From: Clostridium cellulovorans 743B
Lineage (GTDB): Bacteria; Bacillota; Clostridia; Clostridiales; Clostridiaceae
Direction: 5' to 3'
DNA length: 64,000 nt
NCBI RefSeq assembly: GCF_000145275.1
Contig: NC_014393.1
Span: 1,860,001 to 1,924,000, forward strand
Every line of letters begins with the position of its first letter. The stretch's first letter is position 1. The notes beneath the pieces are model-generated. The model did not search any database, was not told where the DNA came from, and saw only the letters and a list, made by a program, of their open reading frames with translations. Shown one piece after another: positions 17,461 to 25,986 of the stretch. Both the position numbers and the translations under genes were made by a program.

Positions 17461-18881
17461 CAACTTGGTGTTTTATTACCTGCTACAGTAGTCGAAGTTG
17501 TTGAAGTTGAAGAAGTATTTGATTCAGCGGTAGTGTCTAGATTATCAACAACCTTGATAACTCCGCTTATCATACCCATCCAGCAGCTAAAGTTTATATC
17601 TTCGTTGCCTGGGGTGAATTCTATAACGTTCTCACCTTTTTGCAATTTCTTTTGTAGATTTAATGCCTTAGAAACAACAGCATTATTACAAGAGTTTAAT
17701 TGCTCGCCTTTTATTATCCATTTTACAGGTATTCCTTTTTGAATATAGAGAACATTAGGGCTATAACCTCTATTATTTGCAGTCATAGTAATTGTTTGTA
17801 CTCCATTCTCTACTACTGCTGAATTATTTTTATTGGTATTACTATTATTGTTACTGCCACTTTTCTTTGAAGAGTCCGTTGAGTTTTCCTTTGATGAAGC
17901 TACAGAACTCGTAGTTGATTTCATTGGATGTATATTTACACCAGCAAGAATTAAGCCTCTGCTTCCCATAATAAGACCTAAAGCCATTACAAGAACTCCG
18001 CTGAACTTAAGTATATTCTTTGTATAGTTCTTGCTTAATAACCCAGATAAAGCTCCAAAGGTCAACATAAGAGGTACAGTTCCAATGGAGAACAAGAACA
18101 TTGATAAAGCACCTTTAGAGGCACTACCTGAGGCTAAGGCAAAAAGCTGCATAGTTTGAAGAGGTCCGCATGGCATAAGTCCATTTAAAATTCCTACTAC
18201 AAAGGAAGATTTAAATTTATGTTTAAATTTACAAGCTGAGTAAGGTAGTTTTAGATTGATTTTTCTAAATAGACTAAAGCCAGTCATATTTAATCCCATT
18301 ATAAGCATAAATACTCCTGCAAGTATCTGCATAACAGCTTGTGCAGTAAGTGATAATGAAAAAACAGAGCCAAGAGCACCAACTATTCCTCCAAGAAGGG
18401 TGTAAGAAATAACTCTTCCAAGGTTATATAGTAGAGCTGGTTTAATTGCATCAAATTTACTTTGACTTTCCTTTCCTAAGCTTTGTGAAAGCATGATTCC
18501 ACCGCACATACCAACACAGTGAATAGAAGTCAGAACCCCTACCATAAAGATTACAGCATAGGAACCAGCATTAAGCTTTTCTTCCATATCAAAACCGCTA
18601 GTATTAAATCCAAGGATTACGATAGCAGCCACAATGATTAAGATACCTATAAAGGTGAAACTTTTCGGTTTTTGTACAGTATAGCCAGCTTTTTCTATAG
18701 CTTCACAAATTTTTTCACCATTGCAATAAGAATCATCATACAGAACTTCTACTATTTGTTTACTATAATCGGCTTTGGCATTTTCTACACCAGTTAATTT
18801 TTTAATTGATTTTTCTACTCGGTTTTCACAAGAGGTACAGGTCATATTATATACGTTGAATCTTTTCTTCTGAATACTCAT
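17445..18881 (-). CDS. HMA - SafE/UreH-like membrane - cupredoxin fusion (copper handling)
   Basis: This 478-residue three-part protein starts with a heavy-metal-binding domain (MTCTSC, Cys15/18). Six or seven membrane helices of the SafE/UreH-2 type follow (about 75-320), containing HCVGMCGG and NGLMPCGPLQ. After a low-complexity Ser/Asn/Thr linker comes an extracytoplasmic cupredoxin-like domain with LNSCNN and NFSCWMGM as candidate copper ligands, and a Cys-rich tail. Related proteins move copper across membranes or deliver it to cuproenzymes. With CopA and the storage protein nearby, efflux or trafficking is likely, but transport direction is not shown. AGGAGG lies 6 bp before the ATG. 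Confidence 0.85.
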   Translation of the reverse strand: MSIQKKRFNVYNMTCTSCENRVEKSIKKLTGVENAKADYSKQIVEVLYDDSYCNGEKICEAIEKAGYTVQKPKSFTFIGILIIVAAIVILGFNTSGFDMEEKLNAGSYAVIFMVGVLTSIHCVGMCGGIMLSQSLGKESQSKFDAIKPALLYNLGRVISYTLLGGIVGALGSVFSLSLTAQAVMQILAGVFMLIMGLNMTGFSLFRKINLKLPYSACKFKHKFKSSFVVGILNGLMPCGPLQTMQLFALASGSASKGALSMFLFSIGTVPLMLTFGALSGLLSKNYTKNILKFSGVLVMALGLIMGSRGLILAGVNIHPMKSTTSSVASSKENSTDSSKKSGSNNNSNTNKNNSAVVENGVQTITMTANNRGYSPNVLYIQKGIPVKWIIKGEQLNSCNNAVVSKALNLQKKLQKGENVIEFTPGNEDINFSCWMGMISGVIKVVDNLDTTAESNTSSTSTTSTTVAGNKTPSCCQVE

Positions 18882-18971
18882 AAAATTCCTCCTAGAGAGT
18901 TTTAAATCTATACATAAAGAAATTATACAAAGTAGTTATGTTGATAATATGAAGATAAAATAGAACTTTTA

Positions 18972-19070
18972 ATTATATAAGTTGCAATAATAACTCTACA
19001 TTTGATTGATATTCAATAACCTAGAAGATAACTAGTTTTGGTGTAGAAACTTAATTGCAATATATATAAT
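18972..19070. repeat. palindromic intergenic element, copy 4
   Basis: Ends ATTATATAAGTTGCAATAA and TTAATTGCAATATATATAAT are inverted repeats, with CTCTACA and TGTAGAAA placed symmetrically and TGATATTCAATAA in the middle. It lies between the divergent SafE-like and cbiK genes. Confidence 0.68.
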
Positions 19071-19141
19071 AAAAATATAAATTTTTAGATAAGATTTTAG
19101 AGTATAATAATATAAATAATAATTTAGGAGTACATAAAGCT

Positions 19142-19915
19142 ATGAATAATAAGAAAAAAAATGCAATTCTCATTGTAAGCTCTGGAACAAGCAATGTTGA
19201 GGCAAGGAAAAATAGTATAGAACCATTGGAAAATAGAATATCAGAAAAATTTAATAATTATCAGGTTAAAAGGGCATTTACCTCTTTCAAGATCATAAAG
19301 AGAATTAAAGATAATGAAGGAATTGATATTGATTCTCCTAGAGAAGCCTTAGAAAGACTTTTAGCAGAAGGGTTTAAGGAGGTTTTTATTCAGCCACTAC
19401 ATATAATACCAGGCAGTGAATATGAAAAGCTTTTAGCGGAGGCGGAAGATTATAATTCAAGGTTTGAGAAGTTAGAAGTTGGAAGACCACTTTTATATGA
19501 GAATAAAGACTATAGCTTAGTTGCTGAAATTTTGAAGAATCACTTTCAAAAATTTAATGATCATAAGGCGGTAGTGATGGTTGGACATGGAAGTGATCAT
19601 CAAGCTCAAGAAAGTTATTTAACCCTTCAAAAGCATTTAGACAAAGCTTTCTTTAAAGGTTACGTTGGAACAATAAAAGGGAAGCCAGGAATAATGGATG
19701 TAATAGAAAGTCTAAAGAAAAATCAAATCCAAGAGGTTATTTTGATGCCCTTTATGCTTGTAGCGGGAAATCATGCCCTTGAAGATATAATTTCTGAAAG
19801 GGATAATTCCTGGAAATCAATACTAATAAAAAATGGCATTAACGTCACCATTTATCTTAAAGGTATTGGTGAGATTAGAGAATTTCAAGATATATATATA
19901 GATAAAATTAAATAA
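19142..19915 (+). CDS. cbiK: anaerobic cobalt chelatase CbiK-like
   Basis: This 257-residue chelatase matches CbiK, which inserts Co2+ into sirohydrochlorin (or precorrin-2) in the anaerobic cobalamin pathway. Paired lobes carry the expected histidines, His149 (MVGHGSDH) and His211 (AGNHALED), with His87 in QPLHIIPG. The family's SSGTSN start is present. No signal peptide is seen, so it is cytoplasmic. It stands alone, without other cbi genes, between copper genes and a chemoreceptor pseudogene. A sirohaem or Ni-tetrapyrrole role is possible but less likely. AGGAG lies 11 bp upstream of the ATG. Its last codons overlap the end of the pseudogene. Confidence 0.85.
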   Translation: MNNKKKNAILIVSSGTSNVEARKNSIEPLENRISEKFNNYQVKRAFTSFKIIKRIKDNEGIDIDSPREALERLLAEGFKEVFIQPLHIIPGSEYEKLLAEAEDYNSRFEKLEVGRPLLYENKDYSLVAEILKNHFQKFNDHKAVVMVGHGSDHQAQESYLTLQKHLDKAFFKGYVGTIKGKPGIMDVIESLKKNQIQEVILMPFMLVAGNHALEDIISERDNSWKSILIKNGINVTIYLKGIGEIREFQDIYIDKIK

Positions 19916-20740
19916 TCTCTTTAGTAGCACTATTGGTCTCATAAGATAACTTTCTGATTTCCTCTGCTACGACGTTAAAGCCTTTGCCTGATTCCCCTGC
20001 ACGAGCTGCTTCAATGGCAGCATTAAGAGTTAAAAGATTTGTTTGTTCTGAGATGGCAGTTATTATTTGAGTAATTTCTCCAACTTTTTAGAGAATTGAT
20101 CTAGTTCTTTTATCATTGTTAATACTTTCTTCGAAGAAGAAGCGATGTCTGTTATAGAAGAAACAACTTCAGAGATTTTCTTAGCTTCGTCTTCAGTAGC
20201 ATCCTTTATAATTCCTTGAAGCTTACCAACAAATAAGTCAAAATTTTTACTAAGTTCACCTATTTCATCTTTACTTTCATAACCTATTCTTTAAGTTAAG
20301 TCACCACCATTATTGGAGATTTCCTTTAACTTTGAAGTAACTCTTCTAACTGGAACTGTGATTGAGCTAGTTACAACTATTGATAATATTAAAAGCATTA
20401 AAAGTTTCAAAAAAAGTTTCGAAACTCTCGTTATATTTGTATTCAGATAATTTTCCAGTAGCTTCCGTTACACGAGTTTTAATGGCATCTTGTATTGGTT
20501 GTTTTACAGTATCATCATTACCTGCATCAAGTAGAGCGTTTGATTTAGAACGAATATACTCTATATCTGATTTTATATCTTGTAATTTAACTATTGGGAT
20601 TAATCTAGAATCATTTAATTCCATAAGTTTAGAATTAACTACTGATACTTGATTAATAGCAGAAATATCGATTATTAAAAGAAATATAAGAAAGCTTAAT
20701 GATTAAGTACGAGTCTCATGTTTTTAAATAAGTTTATGCT
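19908..20740 (-). pseudogene. decayed methyl-accepting chemotaxis protein gene
   Basis: Read on the minus strand, fragments appear in the right order for a chemoreceptor. First comes a piece of the ligand-binding helical bundle (MELNDSRLIPIVKLQDIK, from 20624). A frameshift and deletion lead into a HAMP segment (SSITVPVRRVTSKLKEISNNGGDLT), interrupted by TAA and resuming RIGYESKDEIGELS. The signalling hairpin follows (ISEQTNLLTLNAAIEAARAGESGKGF). The gene stops at KEII, about 100 residues short of a normal end. At least two frameshifts or deletions and a nonsense codon are visible. Its 3' end overlaps cbiK by 8 bp, suggesting a deletion junction there. Confidence 0.85.
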
Positions 20741-20866
20741 ATTGCCTCTTAGGCTAAAATCTAATTTGCAATACATTGCCGATAAAAAGCGACAAGACTT
20801 AAGGGTAACGTTAATTGTAATGTTTGGTAACTTTTCTTCCAAAAGCTTAGCTATGTAATAATAAAG

Positions 20867-20897
20867 CTGTCTCCATAAAGATGATTCATGGAGACAG
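20867..20897 (-). terminator. terminator of the SpoIID-like gene
   Basis: CTGTCTCCAT (20867-20876) and ATGGAGACAG (20888-20897) form a perfect 10-bp stem extended by AAGC/GCTT, with TTTATTATTAC on the minus-strand 3' side. Confidence 0.75.
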
Positions 20898-20902
20898 GCT
20901 TA

Positions 20903-23473
20903 TTAATAGTATATAGTTTTGATTTCAGCAATGCTTATCAAAGCATTATTCATAGCATTAAAGGTAGTGACATCCACAGAACCAGTTGCCTTTAAGCTTA
21001 CAGATTTTTGGAAGTTTATAACAGCTGAGTAGGTTTTTGAACCATATATTCCGTCTATAACTCCAGGAGAGTACCCAAGGGTTGTTAATCCACTTTGGAT
21101 TGTTGCCACATCTGTTCCTCTCATTCCATACGAAATTGGGAGAGTTGAAACAACCATTGGAGCTGATGCTACGTCTATACTAAAGGTTTTTACAGAATCG
21201 AATGAATTTTTCGATATATTACTCTTTACATATAAATTTATGGTATACTTTCCTGCTACTGTTGGTGTAAAGGAGAACTGAGAAGCAGAAGCTATACTTT
21301 GCTCAGAAATAACAGTGCCATTTAAAGCTATTTGATATTTGAAACTGTAGCCATATCCATTTATTCCAAGAAGATCAGATGAAATAGTAATAGGGTGATT
21401 TTTGTACATTTTTCCAATAGTTTTTGCAGAAGCTATTTCCATCTCATCGTAGGAAGTAAAGGTTAGTGTCTCAGTATCATTGAATTCTTTTGTGGATGCA
21501 AGGTCTTTTAAATATACACTTACGTTGTACACACCACTTTTTGAAGGAACATAGCTTAGGGTATTTGAAGTACTGAAATTATTAGAAAATACTATTAAGT
21601 CATTGTTTGTTATCACATATTTATATAGATATCTTCCAGAACCTAAAGTGGCAGTGCTAGTGAAATCTATTTGTTGTCCAGTAATAACAGCCCCGTTACC
21701 AGATTGTGAAACTGAAACTTCAGGAACAGAGAATACTGTGAAACTCATAGTTCTTGAATCATCAAAGCTATTTATTGATTCAGGATGTTTTGAGTAAATC
21801 TTTAGTGTGTAGGTGCCTGGTGAAGTTGCTGTATATACAAAACTGTTTGTAGTTCCAAAAGTCCCAGAAGAAACAATATTAGAATCTTTGATTACATCAA
21901 ATTTATATAAGCCATTAAGGGTACTAAAGGCTTCAAAAGAAACTGTTTCTCCAAGGAGAATTTGGGAAGCGCTTTGATTTACTGAGCTTATTAAACTTTC
22001 AGGCCTATTAATTACGTTAAGGATTTTCGATTGTTTTTCATCATAGGTCAATAAAGAAAGCTTGTCCTTAATGTGGGAAATTACTTCATAGTTTCCAGGT
22101 TCTGAAGCTTGGTAAGCTAGAGTGGAAGTTTCAGTAAAGTCCGTAGTTTTAACTTCAATACCGTCCTTAAGGATTTGATATTTATACAGATACTCACCAG
22201 AGCCACCAGTACCTATAGTAGAAATATTTACTGTGTCCATGGTATACATTTCAGTTTGGTTTAAAGTAAAACTAGAAATCGAAGCCTTTGGAGTAAGATT
22301 TTCAAGATAGCTTCCATCATAATAAAATTTAAGAATTTGTTCGTATGTTTGTCCGCTTGCTGCTCTATTTTTAGCACCAATTTGACTCATACCAAGGCCA
22401 TGACCATAGCCTTTACCAGAAAATGTATAAGTTCCTGTTGTAGAGTTATATTGAACAGTATACATACTGCTTGGTAAACCAAGGAAAGTTCTTGCTTTAT
22501 CTTTTGTAACAGTTTTGGTTTTGGTAACACCAAGATTATCACGATAAATTATATTAATGGATGCTACTCTACTACTGGTAAACCGTGTGATTGATGATAA
22601 ATCCAGTTGCATAAATGTATCTGTAGAAAGAAGCCAACCTCTTGCTTTCAATGTAGAATCTATTTGAGTATTTGTGAATACTCTGTTGCCATTTGGCCAA
22701 GGATCAGCCTCAGAGCTATCTACTTTAGCTTTGAAATATGGATAGTAACTTCCCCAAACGTTTACACCTTCCTCTGTATAACCACCATGCCATGCAGAAT
22801 ATAAAGCTTCAACAAGCTTGTCATTATAAAGAAGAACAACAAATCTTGTTTCATCTACAGCTCTTATTACGTTTTTAAGATTTTCATCAAAGCCTTTATA
22901 AACTTGGTACGAAATTGTATCGTCAAAATCATAACCTTTTGAAGCTTCCGCACCTAATTTGAATAAAGCGTAATTTCGTGCTGCCACAGCTTGAGCTTTT
23001 AATGCTTCAATAGGAAAATAATCAGACATTTCATAACCTACAACACCTTTAAGGTAGGTTTCTATATCTAGAGAATTTATAGGTAATATTTTCCCAGAGG
23101 TAACCTTAAATAGAAAATCCCCATAATATTTATAGGTTGTTGTACCACTGGTAAGAGCAATAAAGTCTGAGGAAGTCTTTGGTTGGAGCTGAACTTCTAA
23201 ATAATCCTTTCCATTGACATTTATAAGCCCATTAGAAATCTTAAAAGTTAGTAATGTACCTGTAGGTTGATTAATACCATTAAGGGTATAATCTCCATTT
23301 AAAACGGCAGCTAAGTTTGTTGAGGACATACTTACCAATCCAACTTTTACACTCTTAAATATAGAAGCATTGGTGTAAGCTTGTACACTCTTTACGCTTA
23401 CAAAGGACATAAAGGATAGCATAACAATAAAAGCTGTTACAAAAGACCATAGTCTTCGTGTTTTGTGTCTCAT
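20903..23473 (-). CDS. secreted SpoIID/LytB-domain protein with Ig-like repeats and peptidoglycan-binding domain
   Basis: This is an 856-residue exported protein. It has a signal peptide (about 1-32), then a SpoIID domain (about 120-390) with the family's catalytic Glu148 (VGYEMSDYFPIEALKAQAVA) and GKGYGHGLGMSQIGA near the end. About four Ig-like modules of 90-95 residues follow (each with YKYxI and TYxxxVYxKD-like strands). A C-terminal PG_binding_1 domain ends it (GMRGTDVATIQSGLTTLGY... GVIDGIYG). SpoIID is a lytic transglycosylase acting on stem-peptide-free glycans during engulfment. This multidomain version is more likely a vegetative wall or LytB-like protein that remodels peptidoglycan. 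It stands alone with its own terminator. Confidence 0.88.
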   Translation of the reverse strand: MRHKTRRLWSFVTAFIVMLSFMSFVSVKSVQAYTNASIFKSVKVGLVSMSSTNLAAVLNGDYTLNGINQPTGTLLTFKISNGLINVNGKDYLEVQLQPKTSSDFIALTSGTTTYKYYGDFLFKVTSGKILPINSLDIETYLKGVVGYEMSDYFPIEALKAQAVAARNYALFKLGAEASKGYDFDDTISYQVYKGFDENLKNVIRAVDETRFVVLLYNDKLVEALYSAWHGGYTEEGVNVWGSYYPYFKAKVDSSEADPWPNGNRVFTNTQIDSTLKARGWLLSTDTFMQLDLSSITRFTSSRVASINIIYRDNLGVTKTKTVTKDKARTFLGLPSSMYTVQYNSTTGTYTFSGKGYGHGLGMSQIGAKNRAASGQTYEQILKFYYDGSYLENLTPKASISSFTLNQTEMYTMDTVNISTIGTGGSGEYLYKYQILKDGIEVKTTDFTETSTLAYQASEPGNYEVISHIKDKLSLLTYDEKQSKILNVINRPESLISSVNQSASQILLGETVSFEAFSTLNGLYKFDVIKDSNIVSSGTFGTTNSFVYTATSPGTYTLKIYSKHPESINSFDDSRTMSFTVFSVPEVSVSQSGNGAVITGQQIDFTSTATLGSGRYLYKYVITNNDLIVFSNNFSTSNTLSYVPSKSGVYNVSVYLKDLASTKEFNDTETLTFTSYDEMEIASAKTIGKMYKNHPITISSDLLGINGYGYSFKYQIALNGTVISEQSIASASQFSFTPTVAGKYTINLYVKSNISKNSFDSVKTFSIDVASAPMVVSTLPISYGMRGTDVATIQSGLTTLGYSPGVIDGIYGSKTYSAVINFQKSVSLKATGSVDVTTFNAMNNALISIAEIKTIYY

Positions 23474-23676
23474 TTTAATCCCCCTTAGTTTTAATCATCT
23501 TGAAAATAGCAACTAATTTAGTAGTTATAAATTGTTATATATTTGCTTATGATTTAATTCTTACTAACTCTATAGAGCTAATAGATATTTTGAATATCGA
23601 AGTATTTTGAATTTTTCAAGAGGAATTTCTGTTGGGTATATAGTTAAAAAAAAGGATAAATAGAAAGAGTATGAAG

Positions 23677-23713
23677 AAAGATATACTGATTTTAAGGATA
23701 TCAGCATATCTTT
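23677..23713. repeat. isolated stem-loop
   Basis: AAAGATATACTGAT (23677-23690) pairs with ATCAGCATATCTTT (23700-23713), 14 bp with one mismatch. It is not adjacent to any gene end and has no T-tract. Confidence 0.5.
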
Positions 23714-24034
23714 GGGTCTTATAGATTAGAATTTATCATTTTCACCCTTTAGTAAGTTATATCTACTAGGGTGCTGAAAGGCTAAAAATAAATTATCAAT
23801 CTTAAATACTTTATAAAAAAAATGTATATATACGCATTTATAATTTGTTTTTATAAGAGACTCCATAAATAACCTCAAAAAAGGCGGTGTATTTTGGCGA
23901 ATTATCAATAGAAAATAAAAATTCATAACAGATTGATAAAAAATGATTGATTTTATTAGTGAATCAACTTATAATTAACACAATAAACTTATAAATTGAT
24001 AAAAATATAATAATGATGATTTTTAAATATGAAA

Positions 24035-24065
24035 ATATATATGGTTCAATAAAGTTGCTTCACAA
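24035..24065. repeat. palindromic intergenic element, left end only
   Basis: ATATATGGTTCAATAAAG followed by TTGCTTCACAA matches the left end of the copy at 27745 (CATTAAAGTTACTTCATAA). The right end is missing. Confidence 0.45.
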
Positions 24066-24154
24066 TTTATCAAGTTTTATGACTATTACACAGAATGTTA
24101 AATAGGATTTTATTATAGGGATGTATATAGAATAAATTTTAGGGAGGGTTTTAT

Positions 24155-24976
24155 ATGAAGAGTATGAAAAAAATTATGAAAATTTTATTAATTACAGTTA
24201 TATTTTTAATGACTGTTGGATGTGGAGAAACAAAAACAACTAAGAACACAACTGTTGAAGCTACAAAGGAGGAAGGAAAAAATGTGAATTTAACTATTTC
24301 TGCTGCTGCAAGTTTAAAGGATTCAATGGAAGAATTAAAGACTACATATGAAAGTGAAAACAAGGGGACTACAATTACATATAATTTTGCTGGTTCTGGC
24401 TCTCTTCAAAAGCAAATAGAGGAAGGGGCAGAGGTTGATTTATTTATTTCTGCAGCTCCAAAACAAATGAATGGATTAAAGGACAAAGGATTAATAGCTG
24501 AAGAAACAAATGTAAATCTATTGGGTAACAATATGGTACTAGTTGTTCCAAAGGATAGTAAGTTAGAGATTTCGGAATTTAAGGATTTAACAAAGGATAC
24601 GCTAAAAAAGATAGCCTTAGGGGAACCTTCCAGTGTGCCCGTTGGACAATATGCAGAAGAAGTGTTTAAGAACCTAGGAATATTAGAACAAGTTAAGCAA
24701 AAAGCTATATATGCAAAGGATGTAAAAGAAGTATTGACCTGGACAGAAAGTTCTAATGTAGATGCAGGTATAGTGTACGAAACAGATGCAAAGACTTCTG
24801 ATAAGGTGAAAGTTATTGCTACAGCGCCAGTGGATAAGTATACAAAGATAATTTATCCTGCTGCAGTTTTAAAGGCAAGTAAAAACTTTGAAGAAGCTAA
24901 AAGTTTTTTAGATTTCCTAAAAGGAGACAAGGCTAAAGAAACCTTCGAAAAATATGGCTTTACCTTTATGCCGTAA
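24155..24976 (+). CDS. modA: molybdate ABC transporter substrate-binding lipoprotein
   Basis: ModA captures molybdate (or tungstate) outside the membrane and hands it to ModBC. The 273-residue protein has a lipoprotein signal ending TVGC, then the ModA start of the mature domain (LTISAAASLKDSMEEL). The oxyanion-site segments NFAGSGSLQKQIEEGA and DLFISAA follow, as does GEPSSVPVGQYAEEVF. GGGAGGG lies just upstream of the ATG. It is followed by modB and modC in the same order and strand. The 125-bp gap to modB contains a duplicated hairpin. Confidence 0.95.
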   Translation: MKSMKKIMKILLITVIFLMTVGCGETKTTKNTTVEATKEEGKNVNLTISAAASLKDSMEELKTTYESENKGTTITYNFAGSGSLQKQIEEGAEVDLFISAAPKQMNGLKDKGLIAEETNVNLLGNNMVLVVPKDSKLEISEFKDLTKDTLKKIALGEPSSVPVGQYAEEVFKNLGILEQVKQKAIYAKDVKEVLTWTESSNVDAGIVYETDAKTSDKVKVIATAPVDKYTKIIYPAAVLKASKNFEEAKSFLDFLKGDKAKETFEKYGFTFMP

Positions 24977-25073
24977 AAGCTTTATAAAACCAAAGCTTAT
25001 AGATAACATGAAAAGCTCTTTTCTGAGGACCACGGTGAATTTGAACTTTATAAAACTAAAGTTTATAGATAAC
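24977..25073 (+). repeat. duplicated hairpin between modA and modB
   Basis: A segment beginning GCTTTATAAAACCAAAGC is repeated from 25045 as ACTTTATAAAACTAAAGT, both continuing TTATAGATAAC. Both can form a stem (RCTTT/AAAGY). The outer base pair changes from G-C to A-T between copies, so the pairing is kept. Copies are about 66 bp apart. Confidence 0.65.
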
Positions 25074-25101
25074 TCTCTAAAGGAAAATAGGAGGTGATGG
25101 C

Positions 25102-25764
25102 TTGAATTTTGATTTTACTCCATTATGGATTTCGGGAAGGACTGCTCTTGTGGCTACGATTATATGCTTTTTTCTTGGCACTATTACTGCATGGATTCTT
25201 ACGTTGAAAAAGGGAAAAGTTCAGGTGATTTTTGATGGATTATTTATTTTACCAATGGTATTGCCTCCTACAGTCCTAGGGTTCTTTTTATTATTAATCT
25301 TTGGAAAAAATGGACCTATAGGTAAGCTTTTATTTTATTTAGGAATAAATGTGATTTTTTCTTGGCCTGCAACGGTTTTGGCAGCCTTTGTAGTTGCATT
25401 TCCTTTGATGTACAAAACTGCTAGGGGTGCTTTTGAACAAATTGATAGCAATTTATTAAATGCAGCCAGAACCTTAGGTGTTAGTGAATGGAGGATCTTT
25501 TGGACAATCACACTTCCTTTAGCGTGGCATGGTATAGCCTCGGGTACTGTATTAGCTTTTACAAGAGCAATTGGTGAATTTGGAGCTACTTTAATGATAG
25601 CAGGTAATATTCCAGGCAAAACTCAAACAATCCCCATAGCTATTTTTTTTGCAGTAGAGGGTGGTGATATGAATAAAGCTTTAACCTGGGTTGTTATAAT
25701 ATTTGTTATCTCACTTACAGTAATTTTAGTTACAAACTTTTGGACAAACCAGAAGAAGGATTAG
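25102..25764 (+). CDS. modB: molybdate ABC transporter permease
   Basis: This 220-residue inner-membrane permease has five or six hydrophobic helices and the coupling-loop motif EAA-like TLGVSEWRIFWTITLPLAW, which contacts ModC. It ends GNIPGKTQTIPIAIFF, typical of ModB. The start is TTG 25102, placed 7 bp after AGGAGG (25089-25094); the intervening ATG is followed at once by a stop. It works with ModA and ModC to import molybdate. Confidence 0.95.
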   Translation: MNFDFTPLWISGRTALVATIICFFLGTITAWILTLKKGKVQVIFDGLFILPMVLPPTVLGFFLLLIFGKNGPIGKLLFYLGINVIFSWPATVLAAFVVAFPLMYKTARGAFEQIDSNLLNAARTLGVSEWRIFWTITLPLAWHGIASGTVLAFTRAIGEFGATLMIAGNIPGKTQTIPIAIFFAVEGGDMNKALTWVVIIFVISLTVILVTNFWTNQKKD

Positions 25765-25797
25765 GAGGTCCCCGAAATTTATTAAAGAGTTGGAGGA

Positions 25798-25911
25798 TAT
25801 GGACAATCTACAAGCTAGAATAAGGTGTAAAAAGTAACTGAAATTTATTTAGAGCAATGTAGAATATAGATAATCCATAAGCTAAAACAGGGATTAAAAG
25901 TAGTTATTAGG
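25798..25911 (+). repeat. diverged 67-bp tandem repeat between modB and modC
   Basis: A segment reading TATGGACAATCTACAAGCTA (25798) recurs as TATAGATAATCCATAAGCTA (25865), and both continue AAAGTA a short way on. It fills most of the 222-bp spacer, which contains no gene. Confidence 0.6.
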
Positions 25912-25986
25912 TGCAGTTTTTAATAAAAAGAGAATTCTGTTGAATTCACAGATACACATTAAAGATAAATTTGAGGTGTGGATACT

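Larger units (their letters stand above)
23474..24154. other. 681-bp intergenic region before modA
   Basis: I find no convincing gene here; a 66-codon minus-strand frame (23726-23926) has no ribosome site or recognisable motif. The region holds a strong isolated stem-loop (23677-23713) and a partial copy of the palindromic element (24035-24065). It should contain the divergent promoters of the SpoIID-like gene and modA, which I could not place confidently. Confidence 0.5.

Noticed and set aside
23726..23926. A 66-codon minus-strand frame upstream of modA.
   Set aside because: No ribosome site, no motif, AT-driven composition; probably chance.
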